Shown: positions 35,183 through 47,336 of the stretch, one piece after another
Layout: each line of letters begins with the position of its first letter
How positions within the stretch are numbered: the first letter of the stretch is position 1
Assembly (NCBI GenBank): GCA_034509735.1
Contig: JACGWO010000006.1
Coordinates: 10,989,001 to 11,053,000 of the forward strand
Reading direction: 5' to 3'
Length of the DNA: 64,000 nucleotides
DNA from: Sesamum alatum
Lineage: Eukaryota > Streptophyta > Magnoliopsida > Lamiales > Pedaliaceae
Position numbers and translations under genes: made by a program
The notes under the pieces: generated by a model
Told to the model about the DNA's origin: nothing
The model's database searches: none
What the model saw: only the letters and a program-made list of their open reading frames with translations

Positions 35183-37563
35183 AAATTAAAAGATTTGTTA
35201 AGGAGGAAAATTTTATTGTGAATATATATGTATATATATTTGATCCAATAATGGAATTTTTTTTCAAAAAAAGAATGTTATTAATTTAATGGTTATATTA
35301 ATTAGAGTCGGATTATTCGAACTACGACGATTATCAGTATTAATAAAGACATGTGATGTAATATGTTCGCGAATCTGGATTGTATATTATAATCTAATTG
35401 CAGATCATGTGTACGGAGATTAGAATTTAAAATCGTACTATGTAATTTAATTCTGGAGTATTACTGTCCAAAAATAAATATAGTACGATACATGGTAAGG
35501 ATCAGAATCAAACAAATCTCGAGTACTATAAATAAACTTTAAATATTACACTAGAAGTAGTATGATTTTTTATTATGATTAATTATCATGATTAAAAGTG
35601 TAAAATCGTGACAAGTACTAATTAACCACAGTTGCATAACGGTTGTCCACTGTTGTTTCTGCAAGAGAGGTCAAAACATTAGCTATATGTAAAAATTATG
35701 GCATAATGTTCATCACCCGTGGTAAAAAATTAAATTTTCGTGTTGTTTTTGTTTTACCGTGGTAGATAGTATTGATTTTTTTATGAATTTAAGCCGATAG
35801 TTTATAATGTAGGAAATAATTAATTTTTTTTTTTGTATTATGGGTCGTATTTGTAAGAACATTTTTATTGATATTGACCTTTGGTATCTATTTTTTCGAT
35901 AATTATAAGGCATGTATAATAGCATGGTTGGCATGTGCATGAATTAATTATGTGTATTTAATTGCTATTATTAAATAAGAAGTCGTTATCTAACTATTAA
36001 CGTACGTAATACATTGCAGTGCAGTAAGATGATGAGTCCAATTATTACCACCTTCAAAAGAGTTCATATGTGAGTTATTTATTAATTCTCTTTTGAGATT
36101 GTGTGTTGTTTTTCTTTTTAATAAATTGATTGTAATCATCAATATTAAATATTTATATCTAGCAACTATCGACAACTATAATAATCATAAACTAATTAAT
36201 ATTATATAATTGTATCTAATTAACATTAACTGTTGTAAAAGTAGAACAATACCTACTGTTAAAGTAGAAAAACATCTCACACGTTGGTAGGGGGTTCAAA
36301 TCTATGACCTTAAAATCAGGGAGTCTCAACTTCGTCAATTGAATTAGGTCTCGTTGACTTTGAGCTTATATTCCAACTGTCAAGGTCTACTTTTTTTAGA
36401 AGTCAAGTCTATTAAGGCTATATTTGATTTTTTGTTCACTTTTAAGTGTCTTCTCACTTTTGTATAGATTTTCTTATGAAAATATATACATGTTTGGACT
36501 AGTGGATAAGACTGTGTTTTATTTAGTGATAATAAATTGTTGTTGTCATTATATTGTCTTATCACTATAAATGTGCACCAATTACTTATAATAATAACCA
36601 ATGTGGCATAATTTTGGCACTAATAATCATATCGTGATAAGATAAAAAAATTATTGTTACTTAATATATATTGTAAGTGACAACTTTAAAATTATCACTT
36701 GATATTTTTGTCGCTAATATTATATTTTGTTGAAGTGAATAAAAAATATAGAAGTTCGGGAGTCAACTCAAGAGCTTCTAACACTTATTCCTTGTTTGGT
36801 TTCATTTTTAGTTTTCAATTTTTCTTAAATAGTAATGAAAGTGAAAACATGTTTATTTATATGTATTCTCACAAAAAAAAAATACTATCAATTTTATCAA
36901 AATTATTAATTTTTTTAAGATTTACATGCATAAAATTTTATTAATCGTTAATTTTATAAACTAAAAATGTATAACTTTTATAATGCTTTGACATGACATA
37001 ATTAAAATATCTAAATTAATAAAACATTTAATTATTAATTTCATCATTTAAATAGAAAAAATGTATTTGATTTGGCAGGCGTCACTAACAATAAAAAAAT
37101 AAAACTAGCATTTTCATCAAATAAAAAAAGTATATATATATATATATATATATTGATCTGGTACCACTAACAATATATGTCATTTAATTCTTTATATTGA
37201 CAATTTTATACATAACCTTTTATCACTAAATCTCTCTAAATAGCAACTTTTATAAAATAATGCTGCTATTAAAATTATGAAATTAGTTATTATAATAAAA
37301 AAAAAATTCTTGTTACTAAATATATATAATTAAGATAATATTTATATTGTCCTTTAGTTTTTCTTTTAATCGCTAATTTTCTCTTTTTGAGTGATTTTTA
37401 ATTATGATGCTAAGTATAAATACTATCACATAAGTTTATATGTATTATAATAAGTATGTTACTAAGTAAAACATATTTCAACTTTATGTAATAACTAACA
37501 ATAATATATTCATGTGAAAATATTAGAATTTATTATTTTTAAAATAAATGGTTGAATTCTCGA
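35183..37563. other. AT-rich gene-free stretch
   Basis: No gene was recognised. 35570-35740 carries ATTATGATTAATTATCATG-like text similar to the CACTA-type MITEs further on. 36590-36740 has GTGACAACTTTAAAATTATC-like motifs shared with 40000-40400, suggesting relics of one nonautonomous family. A SINE lies at 36120-36352 and a TA microsatellite at about 37131-37153. Confidence 0.45.
36120..36352 (-). mobile_element. tRNA-derived SINE, older copy
   Basis: The minus strand begins CAACGAGACCTAATTCAATTG (degenerate A box), followed ~45 bp on by a degenerate B box ATAGATTTGAACCCCC. Then comes a body with TTTTCTACTTTAACAGTAGG, TATTGTTCTACTTTTACAAC and GTTAATGTTAATTAG. The body matches the copy at 52640-52835 in the same order. 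The internal promoter is mutated, so the copy is probably inactive. Confidence 0.65.
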
Positions 37564-37904
37564 CACTACAAAAAATCAAATATTCCCTATACAATAAATT
37601 ATTAAAATTTTAAAATTATGGTAAATAAATACTATCATCACGAACAAATGAAACCAATGCAAAACTAATATTAACCACGATTGATAAAAAAATAGTCATG
37701 GTTTTAGCCATGATCAAAATATTTTTATAGTTTATAGCCATGACAAATATTTTGGTCTCACCTGCAAAAATGATGGCTAACGATCTGCAAAAATGATGGC
37801 TAACAATCATAGCTCAACCGTGGCTAAATACTATTTATCATAAACTTTTAATTTTTATCATGGTAATTAACCATGCTAAAAAAAAAATCATATTTCGTCT
37901 TGTG
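37564..37904. mobile_element. CACTA-type MITE with CGA target duplication
   Basis: It starts CACTACAAAAAATC and ends TTTCGTCTTGTG (a decayed GTAGTG end). It is flanked by CGA at 37561-37563 and 37905-37907. Internal ATGGCTAA / TTAGCCAT palindromic repeats (for example around 37680-37830) form a partial hairpin. Length is 341 bp, with no coding capacity. Confidence 0.75.
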
Positions 37905-37970
37905 CGAATAAACTCATTCGTGAATAACTCAAAGTTCTAGCTCAAATTTTTGAAAATAAAATTTAGAATA

Positions 37971-38423
37971 AATTACAATTACATCTCCTGAAATTTGGCA
38001 TAAATACAAATACCTCCTCATTACTCGAAAATTTACAAATACCCCCATAATTTTAAAATTCATCTAATAAAGAGCCCATTTTGTTAGCCTCCATTAGGTT
38101 TCTATTCGATTTTTGTGGTGAACTAACAAAAATGTTCTTTTTGGATTATGAATTATAATTTTATATATTTTTTAAAATTTTCTCAAATATTTTTATGGAC
38201 TAATATGCCCTATGATTATTTATTTTATACAACTAAAACTTTTTCTATATTTTTTAAACTTTCTTTTTTAAAAAATTCAGCAAGAGTAAAGTAGTAATGT
38301 TTACCACTCCGTCTGGGGACTACATAATTATATTTTATTTGAGAAATGTATTTATAATTTTTTAAATAATGAGGGATATTCGTAATTATGACAAATTTCG
38401 GGAAAAGTAACTGTATTTACCTT
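37971..38423. mobile_element. Foldback MITE (Mutator-type family)
   Basis: The left arm AATAAATTACAATTACATCTCC with CTGAAATTTG and CATAAATACAAATACC is inverted in the right arm (TTCGTAATTATG, CAAATTTCGGG, AAGTAACTGTATTTACC). The centre has CATCTAATAAAGAGCCC, a motif also present at 28410. The target duplication is unclear in the A-rich flanks. Confidence 0.6.
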
Positions 38424-38660
38424 AAAAATTAAGTTGAATTTGTACAAAATAACTTTAGCATTCCTATTAAGGATAATTAACAATATGAATAAACATTTGT
38501 GGTGAGTCAAACTTGAATCTTTTCTCCCTCCTCCCTCTTTTGGGGAAAGAATGAGACGTAAGCGCAATATAATCCCACGGCTTTATAAAGTAATCCATTT
38601 AAAAATATATAATTATGATAATTGAATTTATAAATTCATAATTAATTATACAAACATAAA

Positions 38661-39789
38661 TAGGAATGACAATTGGGCCAAAAAAATTGGGGCCCGCCTC
38701 GAGCCTGCCCCGATTGGCGTGGGTTTTTGGTCCTTCTTTTAGTGGGTTTGGGTCTAATAAATTAAAACCCATTCGGATCCGGGACGGGTTATGGGTTTTG
38801 CCCCAGAACTGACCTGTTTATTTTTTTAAATATTTTTATTATTTATATATGCATATGTTATATATTGTGAATAGAAAATTATGGTATTATATATAAATTC
38901 TTAAATAATTTTGCATATATCCAACTCTACGTAAGAAATACAAAAAATAAAAAATTAGTTGAATTTATTTGTTGTATTATATAATTCATATAGATAAAAA
39001 CTATGTTAATTTAAAATGATATTACTTGTGGCGAAATAAAAAATTAGATGCATGTATTGTTTATATTATATATTTTATTATATATCGAAAACTATGTTAA
39101 AATACCTAAATTTAAAATGATATTACTTAGTGAAAAAATAAAAATTTACTTGAACGTATTATTTGTATTATCTATTTCATTTTAGATCAAAATCTATGTT
39201 AAAATATCTAAATATAAAATGATATTACTTAATAAAAAAAATACAAATTTGGTTGAGTGTATACTTTGTCATATACAATTTATTTTAGATTGAAAACTAT
39301 GTTAAAGATCTAAATCTAAAATGATATTTCTTATTGAAAAAATTAAACATTAATTGAATGTATTCTTTGTAGATTGTAAGATGATATCACTTATTGAGGA
39401 TAAAAAAATTAAATAAATGTATTCTTTGTATTAATTAATTCATGTAGATTGCACACTATGTTAAATTATTTATATCTAAAATGATATTACTGATTAATAA
39501 TATTTTAATTTCAATTTAAATCTAATTCATTAATTTAGATTAATTAGTATATCTAACTTTAATCTAAATCTAATTCATTAAGCTCGTTGTGTTCATTTAA
39601 GTTATAAATTAATACTAATTTACTAATTAGTTACTAAGTGGGCGGGGTGGGTTCGAGACGGGGTGGGGACGGGGTTTTCAAGAGGCGGGGCGGGACAGGG
39701 CCAGGGTGTTGGCGGGGCGGGGCGGGGCGGGGTGTTACTAAATAGGGCGGGTCTCGGGTTCGGACAAACTCGTCCGATTGCCATCACTA
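38661..39789. mobile_element. Nonautonomous hAT-type element with a minisatellite
   Basis: The left end TAGGAATGACAATTGGGC and the reverse-complemented right end TAGTGATGGCAATCGGAC are inverted. The 8-bp flanks AACATAAA (38653-38660) and AACCTAAA (39790-39797) fit a target duplication with one mismatch. GC-rich subterminal blocks (38690-38815 and 39640-39770, the latter with repeated GGGGCGGGGC) enclose an AT-rich tandem array. There is no transposase. Confidence 0.8.
38945..39490. repeat. ~100-bp minisatellite, about 5 copies
   Basis: The unit contains AAAATGATATTACTT, GAAAAAATAAAAATT, TTGAATGTATTCTTTGTATT and GAAAACTATGTTAAAATATC. Starts fall near 38945, 39018, 39115, 39216, 39317 and 39378 (the fifth unit is shortened). 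It lies wholly inside the hAT-type element. Confidence 0.75.
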
Positions 39790-40871
39790 AACCTAAATTC
39801 TAAATAAATTTTAAAATGAACCTCGTTCTGGAAGTTGACCAAAGAACTTAAAAATTATTCCATCGGCATACGTACACTACATAAAAATAGAAAATTAACA
39901 ATTAAAAAAATTTTATTTTTGAATTACATTATATCAAAATTGGATTCTATTGATTTGATTCACTCCATAGAATCCAATCTAAATAGGGTTTAGAAACAGA
40001 ACTTCATGACAATTTTAATATTGTCAACATTATATATAATTAATGACAATATTTTTTATTAATTTTGTCACAATAACGCATTTCACAACATTAATATTGC
40101 TAATTATTTCAAAAAAAATTTAATTAGAAAGAATTAGAGACAACATATTGTGATTAAATTATCAGTAGAAACAATTAGTAACACATACATAACGACAACT
40201 TAGTGACAAAATCACTTATTGTGACTATATTTGTATTATCACTATACAATAATTATCTATAGTAACACTTTATACACAATTCTTTTCACTAATAATTATA
40301 TAGTGACAATAATAAAATTTCAAAATTATTGTCACTCAATTTATATTTTTTGTGACAATTTTAACTTGTCACTAACATTATAATTTTTCACAGTGATAAT
40401 GAGTAATTAAGTAATTATATTTTGATTAAAAACTACAAATTATATATTTTCCATCAGTATTTATTGAAAACAAGGCCAAACACAGACAGAACCAAACGGG
40501 GGATTTCACTCATTAATTGGTAGAACAGACTACAATAAAATTCTTACTAAAGGTACAATACCCGCGCAGCACATAGTACACGTGTAGACGTATCATTGGT
40601 GATCTTGCCACGTGTGGACATATCATTGGTCTTATTTTACTTTGCCATTTTTGACCCTGGTCGTAAAAGTCTTCCATGGGCCTTTGACACATGTTGCCTG
40701 TCCTCCACAAGACACCCCTTTTGTCCTTTTTTCCTGCAGAATCTGAATATTGAAAGCGAAATTTATCTTCCAATCCCTTATTCATCAGTATGCTATACAA
40801 AGTACATACAGCTCGTGATTCCATATGTAGCATGGATCATTTTCGAATAGATAGACAGAAAAAATTATTTG

Positions 40872-41149
40872 ATAATTATATTTACACATTCTCATTTATG
40901 GTCTGTTTACATAAATTATTTTTGTCTTTTAAATAATTACACATATACCCACAAGAAATGTAATTATTATTTATACAAATCACCTCTATTTTTCAGAAAA
41001 TTACACTTACACCATTCAAAAGTATCAATATTATTACACAAACTACCTCTATTTTTTGACTATTAAGGGTGGTTTCTGTAATTATACAAAAGATATGAAT
41101 GATTTGTTAAAATAAACTATAGATTAGAGGGTGTAAATGTAATTATCCT
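40872..41149. mobile_element. Short foldback MITE
   Basis: The left ATAATTATATTTACACA and the right GGGTGTAAATGTAATTATCC are inverted. Flanks AATTATTTG (40863-40871) and AATTATTTA (41150-41158) suggest a 9-bp duplication with one mismatch. Inner CAAATCACCTCTATTTTTC and ACAAACTACCTCTATTTTTT are direct repeats. Confidence 0.6.
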
Positions 41150-41372
41150 AATTATTTAATATTTTATCTCATTGCCACAAAATAAATGAGAAGATGAGTT
41201 TGGATAAGATGAAAATAAATTTTGAATTCTATATTTGAATTTGATATAGAAATTGTAATAATGAAATTTGATGTTTATGCGCAATAGTAAACTTGCCCGG
41301 ATTGGGCCATTTCAAACTTAATCCCTCCTTTTATGGAATTTTAAAATTTGACATGATTGTTTTCATTAAAAA

Positions 41373-41953
41373 GGATTAATTGTAATTTTTGTCTTGTAGC
41401 TATAGGCTCTTGGCATTTTAGTCATTTAAGTATCCAGGGTAGCAAAATGGTCCTCTATCTTTTCAATTTTTTGCGCATTTGGTCCTCCGGTCGCTGGATT
41501 TTTCCAAAGTGTCGAAGAGTGGCACATGCCTCTCACGTGATGATTAAAATAAGGGCTTTTTCTGCTATTGATTGATATGTTACAACTGGCAGCTAAACTA
41601 AATTTATATAAAAAAAAACCTTACCGATGTGGCTAAAATAGCTACATCATGCTGCTTAGTTGAAAGTTGAGGGACCTACCGACATGGCTATTTTAGCCAC
41701 GTTGGTAAGTATTTTGTTTTTAAATTTACTCGAGCTACCACGTGGGAAAAAACTAACCAATAGCAGAAAAAAACTCAATTTTAATTCATCACGTGAGAGG
41801 CATGTGCCACTCTTCCGGTGATATTGTAAAAATCCAGTGATCAGAGGACCAAATTTGCGAAAATTAAAAAGATAAAGGATCATTTTGCTACCATATTTAA
41901 AGGACTAAAACGCCAGGAACCTATAGCTACAAGACGAAAATTGCAATTAACCC
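41373..41953. mobile_element. Foldback MITE with perfect 9-bp target duplication
   Basis: CATTAAAAA flanks it exactly (41364-41372 and 41954-41962). The arms are long: GTCTTGTAGCTATAGG, GCATTTTAGTC, GCAAAATGGTCC, GTGGCACATGCCTCTCACGTGATG and their complements on the right read inward for about 200 bp per side. It could fold into a near-complete hairpin when transcribed. Confidence 0.85.
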
Positions 41954-42496
41954 CATTAAAAATAAAAGAGTTAGACAAAAAAATATGGCACTTCACCATT
42001 CAGCTCACTACTGTTAGGGGTTGTTTATCTTTGGAGTTAGAAAAAGTGGTGGATTGGGGCTCATCTGGATAAAAATACAGGATATATACGCGTGAGATTT
42101 ATCAAATGAAGTGAATGTTGGTTTATTCGGTTGATTTGTAAATCGTGCAAAAAGGTATTTTTTGCATTGTAGGACAAATGATGTGATAGAAGTAATAAAT
42201 TTGCAAACTGCCCTTTTCGGTGATAGTTTAGCCTTTTGTTTGTTTGATAGTGTATATATACTTTCCTTAAGTATACACTCAATAATATACACAAAAATTT
42301 TCAAACTAAAAATGGAACGTATGAAAATAATGTCTAAGTTTAAATTACAATAATACACACACAAAATTAGAATCTATACATTATTATGTAAGGTGTATTT
42401 TATAATAGGTGTATAAACTCAAAATTTGTGCAGAAACAGGTGTATACACACAAATTTGTGTACGAAATTTGAGTGTATGAAATATAACACACATAT

Positions 42497-43161
42497 TGTT
42501 GGGAGAAATGAGGATATGCAGGAATTTTGTATTATGAAGGCGAGACAAGAGTAAAACTCTTTTTCTTTAAAACAATTGTTACCCTGCTCTGTGCTAGTGG
42601 AAACGACAATTTGTCTCCCAAAATACAATGACTTACAACTCAAAGTAGTGGCACTACAAGCTTTGAGAAACAGCGAACCAAATAATATTTTGGAACTCTC
42701 TTAATAAAAGGCGATATACTTTTATTGCTAATACTTCGAAATGCTCTAAAATGCTATTCAAGTCGAATGAATGAAATGAAGTGGGAGGGCCTATTTATAG
42801 AAGTTGGAAAGGTATCATTGAATGAACATGTCCAATAAAAAAAAAGCCTTTGAAAGGTTGTGACCTTTCATTCGAATGGACGCATCATTTCATCCAAAGG
42901 ACATACCATTTCACCAAAATGGACGCATCGTTTCACCCAAAGGGTTTCACCCAATGCACACATCATTTCAACTAAAGGACAAACCTATTCGGTCGATAGA
43001 CACGGCCGAATGATGATTGAGCGCCATCAACCATCATCCACAAGTCACGAGCTTGTTATGCATCATACATCGAAACCAATCATTGGTCATGATTTAATCC
43101 AATAGACATAAATATATTAAATAAATTTATTCTTTAATTTGTCATTCACCATTTTTCAACA
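42497..43161 (-). repeat. Copia 3' LTR (665 bp)
   Basis: It begins TGTTGGG and ends TCAACA, pairing with 46184-47336 along its length. It includes GAGGGCCTATTTATAGAA, a TATA-like sequence shared by both LTRs but facing the plus strand. It keeps the unoccupied site (ATACTTCGAAATG) of the MITE present in the other LTR. Confidence 0.85.
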
Positions 43162-43870
43162 ATTCCCCACTGAATGAAAATTAATGCATATGAACATGCA
43201 AACACTTAAGAGAGTTTCAAACGAGAAGTCACTGCATCGGGAAAGGTATCTTGTGGCTTTGAACCTTCCTTAGATGAATACCATCGGATTTACTTAACTA
43301 ATCAGTGAACATGATGTCTTGAACTGTTCAACCATTAGTGTAAACCAAAACAATAGTACCCCCACAATACCTTCTCTAATATCTTCTGTTCTCATGGTTG
43401 AGTCCATTTTGGCTCTGGACATCATCTTGGATTCATAAGTATTTTACATTTGAAGCGGCCCGTCTCCACACTTATATAGGTGATCTCTATACTGTACTTG
43501 ACCTAGTATAGGGATCATTAAAATCTTATAACTTAACATCTATCCTTTAACTAACAACACTAAATGCCTTAGGAATGGGAAGGAGTAAACTCCAACTCTC
43601 CAAGTGCTTTTCACAATATTTATAACTTCATTGTACCATTGAACCAAGATCTTGGGATCTCCAGTCAATAAAGTTGGGTTACCGCTATAAAGATTTAATT
43701 GTCGTTTTTTAATTCCATTCTCATCGACGAACAGTATACTTGATCTTTAGAAAGGTCTTTTGTTAATGAATCAACTAAATTATCCTTTGACTTAATACAG
43801 TCAATAAATATGATTCCACTAGAGATTCATTGTCTTATGGTATTATACCTTCGACATATATATATATATT

Positions 43871-45042
43871 CACTACTAGAAAACAAGGCATATACTAAGA
43901 ATAATATTGCAACGAAATGAATTCCGTAGCTAATGAGAGGGATTAACAATGGATATTCCGTAGCCAACTAGGTATTAAAATTATCCAAAAAAAAAAAAAA
44001 AGATACATAAGCAACAAAATGGCTACAAATTTTGTAAATCTGTAGCTAATGAGATGGACTAACAATGGATATTCCGTAGCAAATTATGTATTAAAAATAT
44101 CCAAAGAAATGAGGTACATACGCAACGACTTAGCTACAAAGTTTTGCGTAGCGAATACGTTTGAAAAAAAAGTACAGAATATTTTAATTTACAAAGTGAA
44201 CTACGAAACTATCATAGTTCTGAAAACGAAAATTGCTACGAAGTCTCATTTGCAATGGAAACAAAAAAGGGCTATAAAATTTTCATCAAGATAGTAACAA
44301 AAACAACTATGGAGCTTCTATTTCTATAGGGACGACATTGTTAGGAATTGTGGTAGAAAAATTGTTACGTAATTTTCGTAGCCATGGGATTGGAGGTTAA
44401 TTACTACAAAATTTCCACTTCCATTGTGTCAATAATGGCTACAGATTTTTTATTACTATGTGTAACACCCCATCCCACATTGATTATGAACTAATAAGAT
44501 AAACAATATATAAGCATTCACCAAAGAACTCAAGTGCATTAATTATATATCTCTTTTCACCAAGTTGTTCATAACTGAACTTTGGGATGCACTCAGGTAG
44601 GTTTGAAGGCAATTCTCACATCCAACAGGCTCGTAGGCGCGCGGCGTGACAAATTGTATCAGAGCCGATCACCAAGCAAAGTCGGGAACTAAATGTTATG
44701 TGGACAAGGCGTGTGGAAGTGAGATCAGAACATGGCACTAATGTATATAACAATAAAAACTCCGTAGTTAAGATTATAAAAATTATTAAATATTCGCAAC
44801 GGATATTTCGTCATTACTGCAACAAAATTAACTACAGAACACACATATATTATATACCTACAGAAAGGGCTACAGAAATTCATAGCCATGAAATAGCTAC
44901 AAAAATTAAAATAACTGTAGCCAAAATTAGCTACTGAGGTATAGGTTTCGGAAATAGCTACAACCATTTTTGTAGCTATAGATACTTATATATGAGCATT
45001 TGTTATGGTAGACTGGAGCGAATGCCTTGTTTTTTGGTAGTG
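43871..45042. mobile_element. Nonautonomous CACTA transposon inside the copia element
   Basis: The ends CACTACTAGAAAACAAGGCAT and, reverse-complemented, CACTACCAAAAAACAAGGCAT are inverted repeats. ATT flanks it on both sides (43868-43870 and 45043-45045), the 3-bp duplication typical of CACTA elements. Subterminal direct repeats with TAACAATGGATATTCCGTAG occur at 43944 and 44060. GTAGC / GCTAC motifs recur throughout. It has no transposase. It carries a TRIM-like LTR at 44461-44651. Confidence 0.85.
44461..44651 (+). mobile_element. TRIM-like LTR plus primer-binding site
   Basis: TGTAACACCCCATCCCACAT begins a 191-bp segment ending GCGTGACA. ATTGTATCAGAGCC (44653-44666) follows, one base off the standard tRNA-Met primer-binding site. 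The small LTR length fits a TRIM. The element stops about 60-80 bp further on without a second LTR, so it is a fragment. The 5S-rRNA block that defines Cassandra TRIMs was not seen. Confidence 0.5.
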
Positions 45043-45150
45043 ATTTGAATTTACCATTATACATATTTTCTTGTGCCATTCCTATAACCAAGTAACTATC
45101 ACAATGGTATCATAATTGCAGGCATCGGGTGGTCCAACAAGGAATGTCCT

Positions 45151-45800
45151 TCAAGAAATTATGAAGCCATTTAGCTCTTTTCCAGCTTTATCTAGAGATA
45201 TAAACTCGGATTCCGTTATAGAACGAGGGAATTTCACAATATACATTAATCTACCAATCATTCTTGAAACTTCAATTTGACTTTCGTGTTCACCTTGATT
45301 CTTTGCTAAGTGTAAATTTTGATTTACAAGAGTTTTAGCAGGTACATTTCCATAAAACATTGAACTTTCTAATTACAATCCCAACATAATGAGACTATGA
45401 TAAGACAAGTCTATGAGGCGTTTAGAGATCTTAGTCCCTACTATTGCGTCAGCTAAACTTTATGTCTTTCATATCAAAATATTTTGTCAATACTTTCTTG
45501 GTAGAGATTGCTTCCCTTTATCAAAATATCATCTACATATAGACAGACTATGACAAAGGAGCTAGAAGTGCCTTTAACATAGACACATTTATCACACTCG
45601 TTGACCTTGAAGTCATTTGACGACATTGTTTGTCAAAATTTTCATGTCATTTATTAGGAGCTTGCTTAGCCCATATAACGACTTGACAAATCTACAGACC
45701 TTCTTTTATTGGTCATGAACGACAAACCCTTCAGGTTGTTTCACGTAGATCTCTTAATCTAACTCACAATTTAAGAATGATGACTTAATGCCCATTTGTA
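45151..45800 (-). pseudogene. Copia reverse transcriptase remnant
   Basis: The minus strand contains CLYVDDILIK (the catalytic YVDD box, near 45519-45545), and downstream a segment with SQIEVSRMIGRLMYIVKFPRS that matches the part of copia RT preceding RNase H (the usual IGSLMYL box). Stops and frame changes separate the pieces. Upstream RT blocks are recognisable only as traces to about 45800. Confidence 0.75.
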
Positions 45801-46183
45801 ATATTCCTTAAGGATTCCCAAATTTTTTTTTAGTCTTAGTTCGGCTATATACGTTGTTCAACGTATCACACATGTCATTGAGGATGTAAATTCTGCAGAG
45901 GAAATAACCATGTACCCATGCATCCAAAACAACCATCTTTTGGGCATTAGTCTTCCTTTAAAAATTAACGAGGGCTCCCTCATATTAAGAATTTTGCTAG
46001 GTTCAAACGTAGTGAGATAGAACAACATCTTTTGATGCCATAGTTGTTGTCGAAGAATTTCTTCGACCTCTACCCTTGGGTAGTAATTGCTTGTACTAGG
46101 GGAGGTTGGACAACCACAAAAATCAAAGTAGCAACGACTAACTCACAAATCATAATACACAACAGGAAAAATTATCTTAAACT

Positions 46184-47336
46184 TGTTGGGAGAAATGAGG
46201 GATATGTCGGAATTGTGTATTATGAAGTCGAGGCAAGAGTTAAACTCTTTATCTTTAAGACAATTATTGCTCTAATGGAAACAACAATTGTCTCCCAAGA
46301 TACAACAACTTACAACTTAAAGTAGCAGGACTACAAACTTTGAGAAACGACGAACGAAGTAATATTTTGGAACTCTCTTAATAAAAGACAACATACTTTT
46401 ATTGCTAATACTTTGAAAGGGTTAATTACACTTACACCCCTTCTGAGAATGTATAATTACACTTTCCCCCAAAAAAGTTTTGAAATTACACTTACACCCA
46501 CTCCGAAAATTCTCTGTTTATACTTGACCCCCATCCGTTAGAATTTGGACGAAAAATGTTCACGTCAACAAAAATAATTACACAAATTTTCAATTTTTCC
46601 CATCATTTAACATTCTCATGTATATTTTTGTACTTATAAGAGGATAAGTGTAACGTATATGTATGGAGTGAGACCAATATTATTATATTTTTTCCTTATA
46701 AGTACAAAATTATTGCACGAGAATGTTAAATGAGAGGTAAAATTAAAAATTTATATAATTATTTTTGTTGAAATGAACATTTTCCGCCCAAACTTTAACG
46801 AATGGAGGTCAGGTGTAAATAAAGAATTTTTAGAGGGGGTGTAAATGTAATTTCAAAACTTCTTTGGGGGAAAGTGTAATTATGCATTTTTAGAGGGGGT
46901 CTAAATGTAATTAACCCTACTTTGAAATGATCTAAAATGCTATTCAAGTCGAATGAATGGAATGAAATTAAATGGGAGGGCCTATTTATAGAATTTGGAA
47001 AGGTGTCATTGAATGGACATGTCCAATCAGAAAAGATACATTTAATAGGTCGTGACCTTTCATCCGAATGGACGCATCATTTCATCCAAAGGACATACTA
47101 TTTCACACAAATGAACGCACCGTTTCACCCAAAGGATTTCACCCCATGGACACATCATTCAACTAAATGACATACCTATTCGGTTGACCAAACACGCTCG
47201 GATGATGGTTGGGCACCATCAATCATCATTCACGAGTCACGAGTTTGTTATGCGTCGCACATCGTAATCAATCACTTGTCACGATTTAATATTAAATAGA
47301 TTTATTTTTTAAAATATCATTCACCATTTTCCAACA
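46184..47336 (-). repeat. Copia 5' LTR, enlarged by a MITE
   Basis: It is the same sequence as 42497-43161 except for an added block at 46419-46917 with its 10-bp duplication. Removing both gives about 644 bp, comparable with the other LTR. Scattered substitutions between the LTRs show the insertion is not recent. Confidence 0.85.
46419..46917. mobile_element. Mutator-type MITE inside the copia LTR
   Basis: It starts GGGTTAATTACACTTACACC and ends with the inverse GGTCTAAATGTAATTAACCC. TACTTTGAAA flanks it (46409-46418 and 46918-46927). Long arms pair across most of the element (CCCCCAAAAAAGTTTTGAAAT / ATTTCAAAACTTCTTTGGGGG, CATCCGTTAGAATTTGG / CCAAACTTTAACGAATGG). The empty site in the sister LTR confirms the boundaries. 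Confidence 0.92.

Larger units (their letters stand above)
39798..42496. other. Intergenic repeat-rich stretch
   Basis: No gene was recognised. 40000-40400 has many GTGACAA / TTGTCAC motifs with an inverted tendency, similar to 36590-36740. 40872-41149 and 41373-41953 are MITEs. 42000-42496 is plain AT-rich sequence. Confidence 0.45.
42497..47336 (-). mobile_element. Copia LTR retrotransposon with nested insertions
   Basis: Matching LTRs (TGTTGGGAGAAATGAGG ... TTCACCATTTTTCAACA) lie at 42497-43161 and 46184-47336. Remains of copia pol lie between them on the minus strand. AGTGGGGAAT just inside the left LTR is a polypurine tract on the minus strand, so the left LTR is the 3' LTR. Flanks CATAT (42492-42496) and CATAA (47337-47341) fit a 5-bp target duplication with one change. 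The internal part is shortened and holds a CACTA element; the right LTR holds a Mutator-type MITE. No intact gag or pol remains. Confidence 0.85.

Noticed and set aside
44461..44666. Cassandra TRIM
   Set aside because: Size and PBS fit a TRIM, but the 5S-rRNA-like block that defines Cassandra was not found.
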